Below are positions 21,901 to 29,151 of a DNA stretch of 33,660 bases, one piece after another. Made by a program: the position numbers and the translations under genes. This stretch comes from Deltaproteobacteria bacterium (GTDB taxonomy: Bacteria > Myxococcota > Myxococcia > Myxococcales > UBA5297): NCBI GenBank assembly GCA_016218885.1, contig JACRCT010000182.1, positions 1-33,660 of the forward strand, in the 5' to 3' direction. The first letter of the stretch is position 1. Each line of letters begins with the position of its first letter. The notes under the pieces were generated by a model that searched no databases, was not told the DNA's origin, and saw only the letters and a program-made list of their open reading frames with translations.

Positions 21901-23270
21901 AGCTCGATTGGACCTCCTTCCGCCTGTGCGGGAGCGGGACCGCCACCGGCGCGGGAGGCCTGTCGTGCCGGGTGCAGGCCTGCTTCGACCCCCAGAAAGC
22001 GACCCCGCGCGTGCTGAGCGCGATCACCGGCACCGCCACCTGCGGCGACCAGCCGGTGTGCCTCACCGATACGGATTGCGGGCCGGGTCGGTTCTGTCTG
22101 GGGTTCTTGTGCGCCGACAGGCTCGGCCCCAATGAGCCGTGCCTGCACTCGGACCAATGCCGCGACGGGCTGGAGTGCCAGGTCACCTGCTACCAGCCGC
22201 ACTCGGCGGTCGAGAACGCCCCCTGCAACATCGTCGCGACGGATCACTGCCAGCAGGGGCTCTTGTGCGTGCCGCACTGCCAGAGTCTTGGCTCGGTCGG
22301 GTCCACCTGCGGCTCCAAGTGCATGCGGGCGGTGAGCGCGGGAGGGTTCTGCAACCAGACCGAGCAGTGCCCCCAGGGGACGTCCTGTCGACGGCCCAGC
22401 GGGTCTCCGACCATGACGCCCAAGCAGTGTCTGAAGGACCGCCACAGCGCGGGCGTCGGCGAAGCCTGCACCTTGCCCGACGAGTGCGGCAGCGACCTGT
22501 GCGTCGGCGGACGGTGCCGATGCATCGCGGGAGACTGCCCGGGCAACGAGTTCTGCAGCCTCTCCGACGGCTTGTGCCACGCGCAGGAGGCGGACGACAG
22601 CAGCTGCTGCGGCCACTCCGAGTGCGTCCACAGCTGCTCGCTCCCCGTCCCGGTCTGCAGCTGGAACCTGGGCGATGCGAACCCGTCGCCGGGGACCTGC
22701 TACTCGCCCCGCTCGCAGAACCCGGGGCAGAGCTGCCTCGCGAGCGACCACTGCAAGCAGGGCGCGTGCGTCCTCGGCCGCTGCGACTGCCTCCTCGACG
22801 GCCACTGCCCGTCGGGCCAGCGCTGCGCGGTGAATACCTGCGTGGACCGCCTGGCCGAGGGTCAGCTGTGCCCCCTGGGGGTGACCAACGTTTGCGCCCA
22901 CGGGTTGGTGTGCGGCGGCTACCCGCCCGCCCGCTGCTACCGCCCCGGCGCGGCCCAGTTCAACGACCTCTGCCAGGCCAACGAGCACTGTGCATCCGGG
23001 CGGTGCCAGCCGAGCTGCAACGACTGGACGCAGGGCTGTGCCATGCGCTGCGGTTGCAGCTCCCACTCCCACTGCGCCTCCAATCGCTATTGCTCGACCT
23101 GGAATGTCCCGGGGGGGAGCGTGAGCGGCTGCGTGCTCAGATTCTCTGCCGGCATGCTCTGCAGCCACGACGCGCAGTGCCGCTCCGGCGACTGCGAGGA
23201 GCACTGCACCCCCAGCGGCTGCTACGCCGGCATCTGCACCGGCACCGCCTGCGCCAGCAACTGCAACTGA
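15921..23270 (+). CDS. Giant Cys-rich lipoprotein (~2449 aa) with repeated Cys modules, beta-rich core, LamG/concanavalin-like domain and Cys-rich C-terminus
   Basis: MRSTTWASGLLLAALLASACTSE lipobox; CC..H..PGC.D...EAC modules; CGNGTCEAGENCVSCSGDC motif; LamG-like region at ~20541-21033 (GTIEGWVQRTNW...THVAATWERE...LDEVRVWNRRRT); C-terminal C..D.DC..G..C repeats. Confidence 0.88.
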   Translation: MRSTTWASGLLLAALLASACTSEQTRDSSGRRDQAMDTRGVGSCCEVHATPGCQDSVIEACVGAISADCVAVGGAWAEHCIRAAKGPACGLYCPSTCCTAHTGGSCDDSSISNCVCLGYGMPSCCSGDWDQSCVDRARSSCSLKCPYPPTNDCCTVHQGPGCTDPALEACVLANSPTCGSSDWLGLCIQTAAVTCGACQERCGNGTCEAGENCVSCSGDCACSAPQTCNVAARACCTPSCNGKQCGPDGCGGTCGSCDSGDLCILDDCIAGQCQHTPRNCNDGNACTVDGCQAGSCTYAPLNCDDGKLCTQDTCDPAAGCQYASGSGSCEDGDPCTVGDVCNFGLCVPGPREPGCCQPRCDETQCLNDGCGGPCSQYVCEDWNECTDDACAASGCTHTPHTRRCNLYDPCHPNDTCSGGQCVAGPPLDCDDHNPCTNDLCMFGQGFCMHNDNQDPCDDGDVCTVGDACSGGACVPGPRDPQCSGSTSRDLGAPLGIVNFDVPLPGGCFRGDKVLPNCEGLPFCVFEATLCPGAGQGEIITLAAEVNFGPLEYHRLEGTWGDDGWTIESRNQSILDWKGFPGTVPNEVDLLLRCDVEGESRAEVHMGYAPFDWDPTYYLDMTGSVSYGPQGANLTFDVALGEYRPLAKLGVHSPLYPFFLADARLLATSALDVEDGWTWEVTLTGRAQVVTLGLTLDAQVSGEVTGLPSIVWTGQIPGDLEVLSQAAGFVSLHSPQLTITLANDTLQVSLEGDSALLLGGRRFGAHIQASGELRSDASLSYGGTLDECSSMPFCTFHFDTDDGVHARVAAQLGFYPFGTVDMTGTVATGNWCLGGTAGAGLLGGIVGDVQGELQLSYCVNDLVKRVTIPAWWPFRFDQSFQVSATGNLVEIPGGARLDFDLALGAYDPLHDWGGSWIGFQLANARLRATATFAAALGSSEWQVALTGEHRLNSQGFDLTTTLTGEVSNEPSIHLLGDSTGGTPLRFVLPEFQLLTARDAHFDFFIDQAAQQARLDMTAKVSFEIVGFRAEATVHGGGPLQPTVGNGLEGTLAFYDQWGREARLSLGGSLVAEDSLGCLAMRTTTAPTGRPLCSGDGPHAYSIHAQMELPELLAGQPPIPVVVVPSPQEVGAWVVDGAVPFALELMDEANLAARAVINVDRFTIKDLRYRHTVRQAALREVNERFEGNLELVPHNEPQKILRGTASVEFRHMGSHGADASQDFAWTIDLPGRWYAPFGLQGYAAEHLALTIPLFGFGNEPHLPGSSPEIPIPYPVARLGVRGALYSKTETRPWPAEPSPSGESPEICDDLLNKDEDGNGSAGCSDRACANDLYCLARAGSSGFRSFAVTVYRDWHLRLNGSGAPHPSPFVLHLRPSDGVTPVVPFVGEMTAAMATLKDLASRGLALAGDPPPTDPNEISGALHYLANTPLPCDHFPCDGVFLTPFESAVAGFEVYFVHQVQDVTDPIVLWGETFPEGNRVGLDLDLAGNGGRLQLHGGSDRENFVLAGSLPTLVPTFIPEALRGVGDDSFARVARFPDRTGSIKVQNDSRLDLPNGTIEGWVQRTNWGLPATLAAKASNRQGESRGYSVSIGEAEQDKGRVIVTFLNNGATRKVRPARGVVPANLPTHVAATWEREKVAGPTRVEILVNGLPVPTEDSATQDAQRIGPAANSAFLLIGRGLSELDEVRVWNRRRTSAEIAGHARLLPPHARDDQALVLHYRFDFDRTEPGIHNSRHLAGARLHGAFYGRGEIAAPSVLPYVEVVLLATGEEPGVLLGGGIDYTLPFQDDFDPRNLSVEALVGNGQAAGSFYAQDFRLLNIPNVASLHLTGDGPDPAADTTFDDGLYGEVDLAQGRLQGSGKLLVREVGRSEKVVASASFSHELADPVLALRAFPASAGSAIRLELCMAAQAALVAGSGGALTNGCAIIATAAPEVSAEAGHERLRIAGSQTVQAPGGEVFATGEVVLTPQEMSFHASLPSLKIMGLDFASAELDLELDWTSFRLCGSGTATGAGGLSCRVQACFDPQKATPRVLSAITGTATCGDQPVCLTDTDCGPGRFCLGFLCADRLGPNEPCLHSDQCRDGLECQVTCYQPHSAVENAPCNIVATDHCQQGLLCVPHCQSLGSVGSTCGSKCMRAVSAGGFCNQTEQCPQGTSCRRPSGSPTMTPKQCLKDRHSAGVGEACTLPDECGSDLCVGGRCRCIAGDCPGNEFCSLSDGLCHAQEADDSSCCGHSECVHSCSLPVPVCSWNLGDANPSPGTCYSPRSQNPGQSCLASDHCKQGACVLGRCDCLLDGHCPSGQRCAVNTCVDRLAEGQLCPLGVTNVCAHGLVCGGYPPARCYRPGAAQFNDLCQANEHCASGRCQPSCNDWTQGCAMRCGCSSHSHCASNRYCSTWNVPGGSVSGCVLRFSAGMLCSHDAQCRSGDCEEHCTPSGCYAGICTGTACASNCN

Positions 23271-23281
23271 GGGCTACCGCC

Positions 23282-25711
23282 ATGAACCTGCACCACCCGC
23301 GACGATTTCTCTTGGCCCTCCTGGGCACCTTCGCCCTGCTCGGCTTCTCCTGCGGCTCGCCAGAGTGCGAGTCGGACGACGACTGCTCCAACAAGCCCGG
23401 CCTCGCTGGCCCCTGCGCCGTCGCGGCTTGCCGCTCCGAGAAGTGCATCTCCGCGCCCGCCGCCGCCGGAGCTGTCTGCGACGACGGTCTGGCCTGCACC
23501 GGGCCCGATGTCTGCGACGGGGCGGGCAGCTGCGCCGGCGGCCCGCCGCTGTCGTGCGACGACTCCAACGCCTGCACCCGCGACGACTGCTCGCCGCAGT
23601 TCGGGTGCGTCCACCAGGCACAGGCGGGCGCCTGCGACGACGGCGATCCCTGCACCGCCAACGACCGCTGCCAGGCGGGAGCCTGCGCCGGAGAAGCCGA
23701 CCCCGGCTGCGGTCGGCCCTTCTGTGGCGATGGGACCTGTGCCGCCGACGAGAGCTGCGCCGACTGCTCCGAGGATTGCTCGCCGGTGGGAATGGGAGAG
23801 TGCAGCGGAAGCTGCGATCCCACCGCCGAGACCACGGCCTGCGCCGCCGGCTTTGCCTGCGTTCCCACCCGGGACGGAGCCCTCAACCCCGACCCGTTCC
23901 GCCTGGGCGATGGCGTCTGCGGCAGAGGGTGCGCGACCGAGGTCGAGTGCGCGGGCGGGGAAAGCTGCGTGAGGGTGGAGGGGCTGGAGACGGCTGGGCT
24001 GTGCGCCCGGGAGTGCACCGGGGACGCGGACTGCGACGGGGCGCTCACCTGTGTGCCGTCGGCGGCGGGCGGTGGGCGTTGCTTGCCAGGGGCGGGCTGC
24101 GACCCCGCGACGCCGAGTGCACTCTGCCTCGCCGCGGCGACGCTGCAGCAGGGCGGCTTCGCACCTACGACCTGTTTCGCTCGAGCCACCAACGCCTGTG
24201 CAGGGGATCTGTCCTGCGTGGGCCGCAGCGACGCGGCGTTGCACGAGGGAACCTGCGTGGGCCAGGCCACTCCCTGCGATCCCGCTCTGCAGTCGGGCTG
24301 TTCTCCACACGAGACCTGCCGTCCCCTCGGCGGGCCCGCCATCCTGGGCCGCGCTACGTTCTGCGACGCGAGATCGGGCCCCGGTGAGGAAGAGGCCACC
24401 TGCGCGTCCGGTGGGGATTGCCAAGAGGGCCTCGCCTGCGACCTCGATCAGGCGTGCCGGCCTTACTGCAAGCCGGGCGCGGTCGGTGCCTGTGGCGGCG
24501 GCTTCTGCGCCGATCGCGGCGCCGAGACCGGCTTCCCGGCGGGCACCGTCGGCGTCTGCGGCCCGGGGTGTGGCGACGCGACCTGCGCCCTGGACGAGAC
24601 CTGTCTCTCTTGCCCCGACGACTGCGGGCCCTGCGAGTTCTGCGGCGATGGGCGCTGCGCCGCCGACGAGCGCTGCGAGAGCTGCGAGGAGGACTGCGGC
24701 CCGTGCCCGGCCTGCGGCGACGAGCGCTGCGACCCATTGGAGGATTGCACGAGCTGCCCCAGCGACTGCGGCTGCCCCTACTGCGGCGATGGGGTCTGCG
24801 ACGGCGAGACTTGCCGGGACTGCGCCGACGACTGCGGAGCGTGCACGGCGACCTGCGCCAACGGCGTCTGCGAGGTGGGCGAGGACTGCTCCACCTGCGC
24901 CCAGGACTGCGGTCTCGCCGGGCTGCCGGCCTGCACCGGGAGCTGCGACCCGTTAGGCACGCCCACCGGATGCGGCACCGACGCGGCCTGCATGCCCACC
25001 GCTGATGGCCAGGCCTTCCTGGTGGCGTTCCAGGTTGGCAACGGTGTCTGCGCCTCGGGCTGCGCTGAGGATGGCGAGTGCGGTGCGGGGAACCGCTGCC
25101 TGCGGCTGGCTGGGCTCGCGATCGATGGCGTGTGCGGGCCAGAGTGCACGCCCGGCACTGGGGACGGATGCGCCGACGGGCACTGCTTCCCGCTCACCGA
25201 GGGCGGGACGGTCGGGGCTTGCCTGGTCGGTCCCGAGTGCGACCCGACGGTCCCGAGCTGCAACGAGCCGGCGCGGCGCGCCTGCGTCGGGCTCGCCGGA
25301 AACGCCAACACGGGAGTTTGCCTGGAGGGCTGCTTCGCCCAAGACGTCGCGGCCTGTGGCGGGGCAGGCTGCCAGGCCCGGACCGACCTCGCCTGGCATA
25401 CGGGGATGTGCGTCGGGCAGAGCCCGGCCTGCGAGCCCATCGCCGGGACCGGGTGCCTGAGCGGCGAGAGCTGCGCGGTGCTGGGCGGCCTCGCCTTCGG
25501 CGGGACCGCGCGGCTATGCCTCCCCGCTGGCGGAGCGGGGATCGCTGGCGACCCATGCCAGGACACCACCAGCTGCCAGGACGGGCTGATCTGCCACGAG
25601 GCCTACTGCCGCGCCTGGTGCCAGCCGGGCACCGTCTGCGCTGACGGTCCCTGCTCGGATTTGAGCACGGTGTTCTACCTGCCGACCGGTACGCTCGGTC
25701 TGTGCCTTTAG
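23282..25711 (+). CDS. Cys-rich lipoprotein with duplicated ~260-aa module and CGDGxCxxxExCxxCxxDC motif array
   Basis: Starts 11 nt after the giant gene stop; MNLHHPRRFLLALLGTFALLGFSCGS lipobox; internally repetitive Cys-rich sequence to TAG at 25709-25711. Confidence 0.88.
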   Translation: MNLHHPRRFLLALLGTFALLGFSCGSPECESDDDCSNKPGLAGPCAVAACRSEKCISAPAAAGAVCDDGLACTGPDVCDGAGSCAGGPPLSCDDSNACTRDDCSPQFGCVHQAQAGACDDGDPCTANDRCQAGACAGEADPGCGRPFCGDGTCAADESCADCSEDCSPVGMGECSGSCDPTAETTACAAGFACVPTRDGALNPDPFRLGDGVCGRGCATEVECAGGESCVRVEGLETAGLCARECTGDADCDGALTCVPSAAGGGRCLPGAGCDPATPSALCLAAATLQQGGFAPTTCFARATNACAGDLSCVGRSDAALHEGTCVGQATPCDPALQSGCSPHETCRPLGGPAILGRATFCDARSGPGEEEATCASGGDCQEGLACDLDQACRPYCKPGAVGACGGGFCADRGAETGFPAGTVGVCGPGCGDATCALDETCLSCPDDCGPCEFCGDGRCAADERCESCEEDCGPCPACGDERCDPLEDCTSCPSDCGCPYCGDGVCDGETCRDCADDCGACTATCANGVCEVGEDCSTCAQDCGLAGLPACTGSCDPLGTPTGCGTDAACMPTADGQAFLVAFQVGNGVCASGCAEDGECGAGNRCLRLAGLAIDGVCGPECTPGTGDGCADGHCFPLTEGGTVGACLVGPECDPTVPSCNEPARRACVGLAGNANTGVCLEGCFAQDVAACGGAGCQARTDLAWHTGMCVGQSPACEPIAGTGCLSGESCAVLGGLAFGGTARLCLPAGGAGIAGDPCQDTTSCQDGLICHEAYCRAWCQPGTVCADGPCSDLSTVFYLPTGTLGLCL

Positions 25712-26082
25712 CCGGTCGCCTGGAGCTCCAGCGTTCCGGCGTGCCTCGGGCCGGCCGGGCCTGGGCGCAGCCGAGCGCTTGCGCGCCTCAGCGAGATCGG
25801 AGGCGTGCAGGGCTGTCGTACCCGACGAACGGCGACTTGCTGTAGGTGACGATCATCGCTCGTTGTCCCAGCAGTTGCCGCGCTGATCGTTGATTCGCAC
25901 CCAGAAGCGCGAGCCGTCACCGATATCGCCGTCAATTCTGTCAGCAGCCGCTCGAGTACGCCGAGATCCGGAGGCTTGGAGGTGTCGGTCGAAGCCCGCG
26001 TCTGCGGCCCGCTTCCGTCTCAATGATGGCCGCCGGCCCGAGCTTTGACATCGATGGGGATTCACGCAATCTCTTGTCTGCC

Positions 26083-27297
26083 ATGACCGAGACCCGATTT
26101 CCCGCATGTCCGCGTTGCGGAAAGAAGATGCACCCGGGTGACTTCCTGTGCCCCACCTGCGAGCTCATCGTGGATGGGAGGCCAGTAGAGGAGAATCCCG
26201 AGGCGCCGAAAGTAGCGTCGGTCATCCGGGCGATGCTCGCGCCGCCGGAAAGCTCGCTGATCACCAAGCCGCCTGCTCCTCCTCCCGCGGGTATTGCCCG
26301 CATCGGCGAGTCGGAAGGCCCGACGCGCGTGTTCAATTTCGCCGCTGGGAGCAAGGACGTCCCCACGGTCGTGATGGGGCTCGATCTCAGAGCCCAGCCG
26401 CTCTCGAGCTTCGAGGCGTACGTGGTCTCGCTCATCGACGGCCGGGTGAACGTAACGGAGCTCGGGCTGGCGGCCGGTCTGAGCAGCGTGGAGCTGCAAT
26501 CGGTGCTGCACACGCTGCTGGCCCGTGAGGTCATCGCGATTCTCGAGCTGACCACCGACCCGAACATGGTCCTGGCTTCGCCAGAGCCTCCGGAAGAGCA
26601 CGCGCTGCCTCCGCTTGTGCCCGCGCTGCCTACGCTGGATGAGCTGCCTCCTCTAGAGCCTGCACTGCCTCCGCCCGAGCCTCCAGCCAAGGCTCCAGCG
26701 GCCGCCCCTGCTCCTGCGCGCACTCGAGCCCCTGTGGCACGCCCGCCAGCTGCGCCGAAAGCGCCGGCGCAGATTCCGGTTCTCACGCCAGGCAGCGCGA
26801 TGAAGCCGGCTTCTCCGCTCGCGCCGCTCAGGCCGGTGCCGGCGGCGCCGCCGGTGCCGATACAACCCGGCCCGCCACTACGGGAGCGAGTGGCAGCGAA
26901 GCCAGAGCCGAGACCGAGCCCGGTGGGGCCGGAGCGTCGGTCGGCATCGGAAGAGCTCGCCGAGCTCCTGCGCCAAAAACGTCAGGCACAACGTCCGGTC
27001 GATTCCTCCGTGTTGCTTCTGCAGAAAGCGATCGCCTTGGAGCGTGATGGCAAAGTCGAGGAGGCGATCACCGTTCTGGAGCTGGGCATCGGGCGCTGTG
27101 CCAACCCGGCGATGCTCTACAACCGACTCGCCCTCGCGCTGGTGAAGGAGCGACGCGACTTCGTTCGCGCCGAGGCGATGATGCGCAAGGCGCTGAAGCT
27201 CGAGCCCGGAAACGAGGTCTTCACTCAGAACCTCATGCGCATCGTCATGCTGTCGGGGTCGATCAGCGGAAAGAAGACCAAGCCCAAGGGGAAGTGA
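26083..27297 (+). CDS. Zinc-ribbon, Pro-rich linker, TPR-like protein
   Basis: CPRCGKKMHPGDFLCPTCE (two CxxC pairs), winged-helix-like segment LSSFEAYVVSLIDGRVNVTELGLAAGLSSVELQSVLHTLLAREVI, Pro/Ala-rich linker, C-terminal TPR-like helices. Confidence 0.8.
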   Translation: MTETRFPACPRCGKKMHPGDFLCPTCELIVDGRPVEENPEAPKVASVIRAMLAPPESSLITKPPAPPPAGIARIGESEGPTRVFNFAAGSKDVPTVVMGLDLRAQPLSSFEAYVVSLIDGRVNVTELGLAAGLSSVELQSVLHTLLAREVIAILELTTDPNMVLASPEPPEEHALPPLVPALPTLDELPPLEPALPPPEPPAKAPAAAPAPARTRAPVARPPAAPKAPAQIPVLTPGSAMKPASPLAPLRPVPAAPPVPIQPGPPLRERVAAKPEPRPSPVGPERRSASEELAELLRQKRQAQRPVDSSVLLLQKAIALERDGKVEEAITVLELGIGRCANPAMLYNRLALALVKERRDFVRAEAMMRKALKLEPGNEVFTQNLMRIVMLSGSISGKKTKPKGK

Positions 27298-27435
27298 GAG
27301 GCAGCGCCCCCCGTCCGTCCGGTCGCTCGCTGATGGGGCGCGCCCAGCCATCCCGGCAAGAGTGTGGAGTCGGTGGATCGGTGCGATGGTGCTGGCCTTG
27401 GTCCTTGGAGGCTCTCTCTTGCAGGGTGGTTCGTC

Positions 27436-28350
27436 ATGACGCAGCCCTACGTGAAGCCGACTGAGGCTCTCGAGGTGCCGGCGGTCGATCCGCGGCGGCT
27501 GGAAGCCCACGTGCGGATGCTCTCCGAGACACTGGTTCCGCGCGACCACCGCCACGTCGAGAACCTCGATCGGGCTGCCCGCTACATCGCGCAGGCCCTG
27601 CGCGAGTCGGGGGCGGGCGTCGAGGAGCAGCCCTTCGAGGTCGAGGGGCGCGTCTATCGCAACGTCATCGCCCGCTTCGGGCCCGTGAGCGGAGCTTTGG
27701 TCGTGGTGGGCGCGCACTACGACGCCTACGAGGAGCTGCCGGGGGCCGACGACAACGCGAGCGGGGTGGCCGGACTGCTCGAGCTTGCCCGCCTCCTGGG
27801 CGCCCATCCGCCCGAGGGTGAGGTGGAGCTCGTGGCCTACACGCTCGAGGAGCCGCCCTACTTCCGCTCGGAGAACATGGGCAGCGCGCGGCACGCCTCG
27901 TCACTCAAGTCCAGGAACGTGGACGTCCGCGCCATGCTGGCGTTGGAGATGATCGGCTACTTCTCCGAGGAGGCCGGCAGCCAGCACTTGCCGATAAAGC
28001 TCGTCGAACCCGTGTACCCGGACCGCGGCAACTTCGTGGCCGTGGTGGGCCGCCTCGCCGACGGGCAGTTGACGCGCACGGTCGAGGCCGCCATGCAAGG
28101 CGCAACGCCGCTGGCCGTGTGCTCGCTCAACGCACCGCGCGACGTGCGCGGGGTCGATCTGTCCGATCACCATGCCTATTGGGATGCCGGCTTTCCCGCG
28201 CTGATGGTCACCGATACCGCCTTCTTCCGGAACGAGGCCTACCACACGGCAGGGGACACCGCGGACCGGCTCGACTACGCGCGCATGGCCCAGGTCGTCC
28301 GAGGAGTCTGGGCGGCGGTCCGCTCCCTGACGGCGCCCGGCTCTCCGTGA
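27436..28350 (+). CDS. M28-family metallopeptidase
   Basis: VVVGAHYDAYEELPGADDNASGVAGLLELARLL with H and D zinc ligands, YTLEEPPYF, and DLSDHHAYWDAGFPALMVTDTAFFRN...YHTAGDT. Confidence 0.9.
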   Translation: MTQPYVKPTEALEVPAVDPRRLEAHVRMLSETLVPRDHRHVENLDRAARYIAQALRESGAGVEEQPFEVEGRVYRNVIARFGPVSGALVVVGAHYDAYEELPGADDNASGVAGLLELARLLGAHPPEGEVELVAYTLEEPPYFRSENMGSARHASSLKSRNVDVRAMLALEMIGYFSEEAGSQHLPIKLVEPVYPDRGNFVAVVGRLADGQLTRTVEAAMQGATPLAVCSLNAPRDVRGVDLSDHHAYWDAGFPALMVTDTAFFRNEAYHTAGDTADRLDYARMAQVVRGVWAAVRSLTAPGSP

Positions 28351-28512
28351 TGGCGAAGCGCGGTGTCGACCTGAACCTCTGACCGGCGTCTTCCCCTGAT
28401 TGTGAATGCCCCCTGGATCCGCGGCGACGATGGGATAGAAATCACGGCAGAAACCTCCGTCTCGCAGAGTCACACCACCGAACCGAAGTAGCTGCCAACG
28501 AAAGGAATCGCC

Positions 28513-29121
28513 ATGACGCGTCTGCTCACCCTGTCCCGCGCAACCTCCTTCCTCCTTCTGATCCTCGCCGCGGCCCCGTCCGTGGCCCTGGGGCAGAAGC
28601 CGGAAGGGGTCTCCCCCTCACCCGTGTCGGAGAAGCTCGAGATCGTTGCGGGCAGGAAGCTCTACAACAAGGTCAACCTTCGCGCGGACATCAAAGAAGC
28701 TCAGGCCTTGATGTACTCGACCAACTATTTCGGGGTGCAGGTCCTGTATCCCATCGGCTCTGAGTTCGAGATCGTCGGCATCGACAAGAAGCGGATCACG
28801 CTCAAGAGCTCCCAGCGCACCTTGATCATCGAGTACGTGGCCAAGCACAGCCTGGTCTCGTTCGAGGAGTACCTGGGCCAGATCTTCTCCGCCCAGAAGA
28901 CCTCGATCCCCTCGGGCTTCTCCGCCCTGGACCTGGAGGCCATCAAGCTCGGCCAGCTCAAGGTGGGCATGTCCCGTCGTGCCGTCCTCCATGCCGTCGG
29001 CTATCCCCCGGCGAACCTGAACCCCGACCTGACGAGCTCCATCCTGGTCTTCACCAAGACTCGTTGGCTCAAGCACAACGTGACCTTCGACGCCCAGGAC
29101 CGCGTGCTCAGCATCCAGTAG
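28513..29121 (+). CDS. Secreted protein with C-terminal BamE/SmpA-like domain
   Basis: Signal peptide FLLLILAAAPSVALGQ; C-terminal LGQLKVGMSRRAVLHAVGYPPAN...VTFDAQDRVLSIQ resembles the GM..xxVxxxLGxP pattern of SmpA/OmlA folds. Confidence 0.7.
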   Translation: MTRLLTLSRATSFLLLILAAAPSVALGQKPEGVSPSPVSEKLEIVAGRKLYNKVNLRADIKEAQALMYSTNYFGVQVLYPIGSEFEIVGIDKKRITLKSSQRTLIIEYVAKHSLVSFEEYLGQIFSAQKTSIPSGFSALDLEAIKLGQLKVGMSRRAVLHAVGYPPANLNPDLTSSILVFTKTRWLKHNVTFDAQDRVLSIQ

Positions 29122-29151
29122 GTGGAGCAGTAGGGGGCCGCGTTGCGCCGA

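Noticed and set aside
22139-23281. N-terminal 381-codon extension of the ORF at 22139-25711
   Set aside because: Out-of-frame translation of the giant gene's Cys-rich end (Arg/Pro/Leu-rich). The real start is the signal peptide at 23282.
25853-25950. IS3-like transposase fragment suggested by GNCWDN
   Set aside because: Only a six-residue resemblance, no DDE context and no terminal inverted repeats seen.
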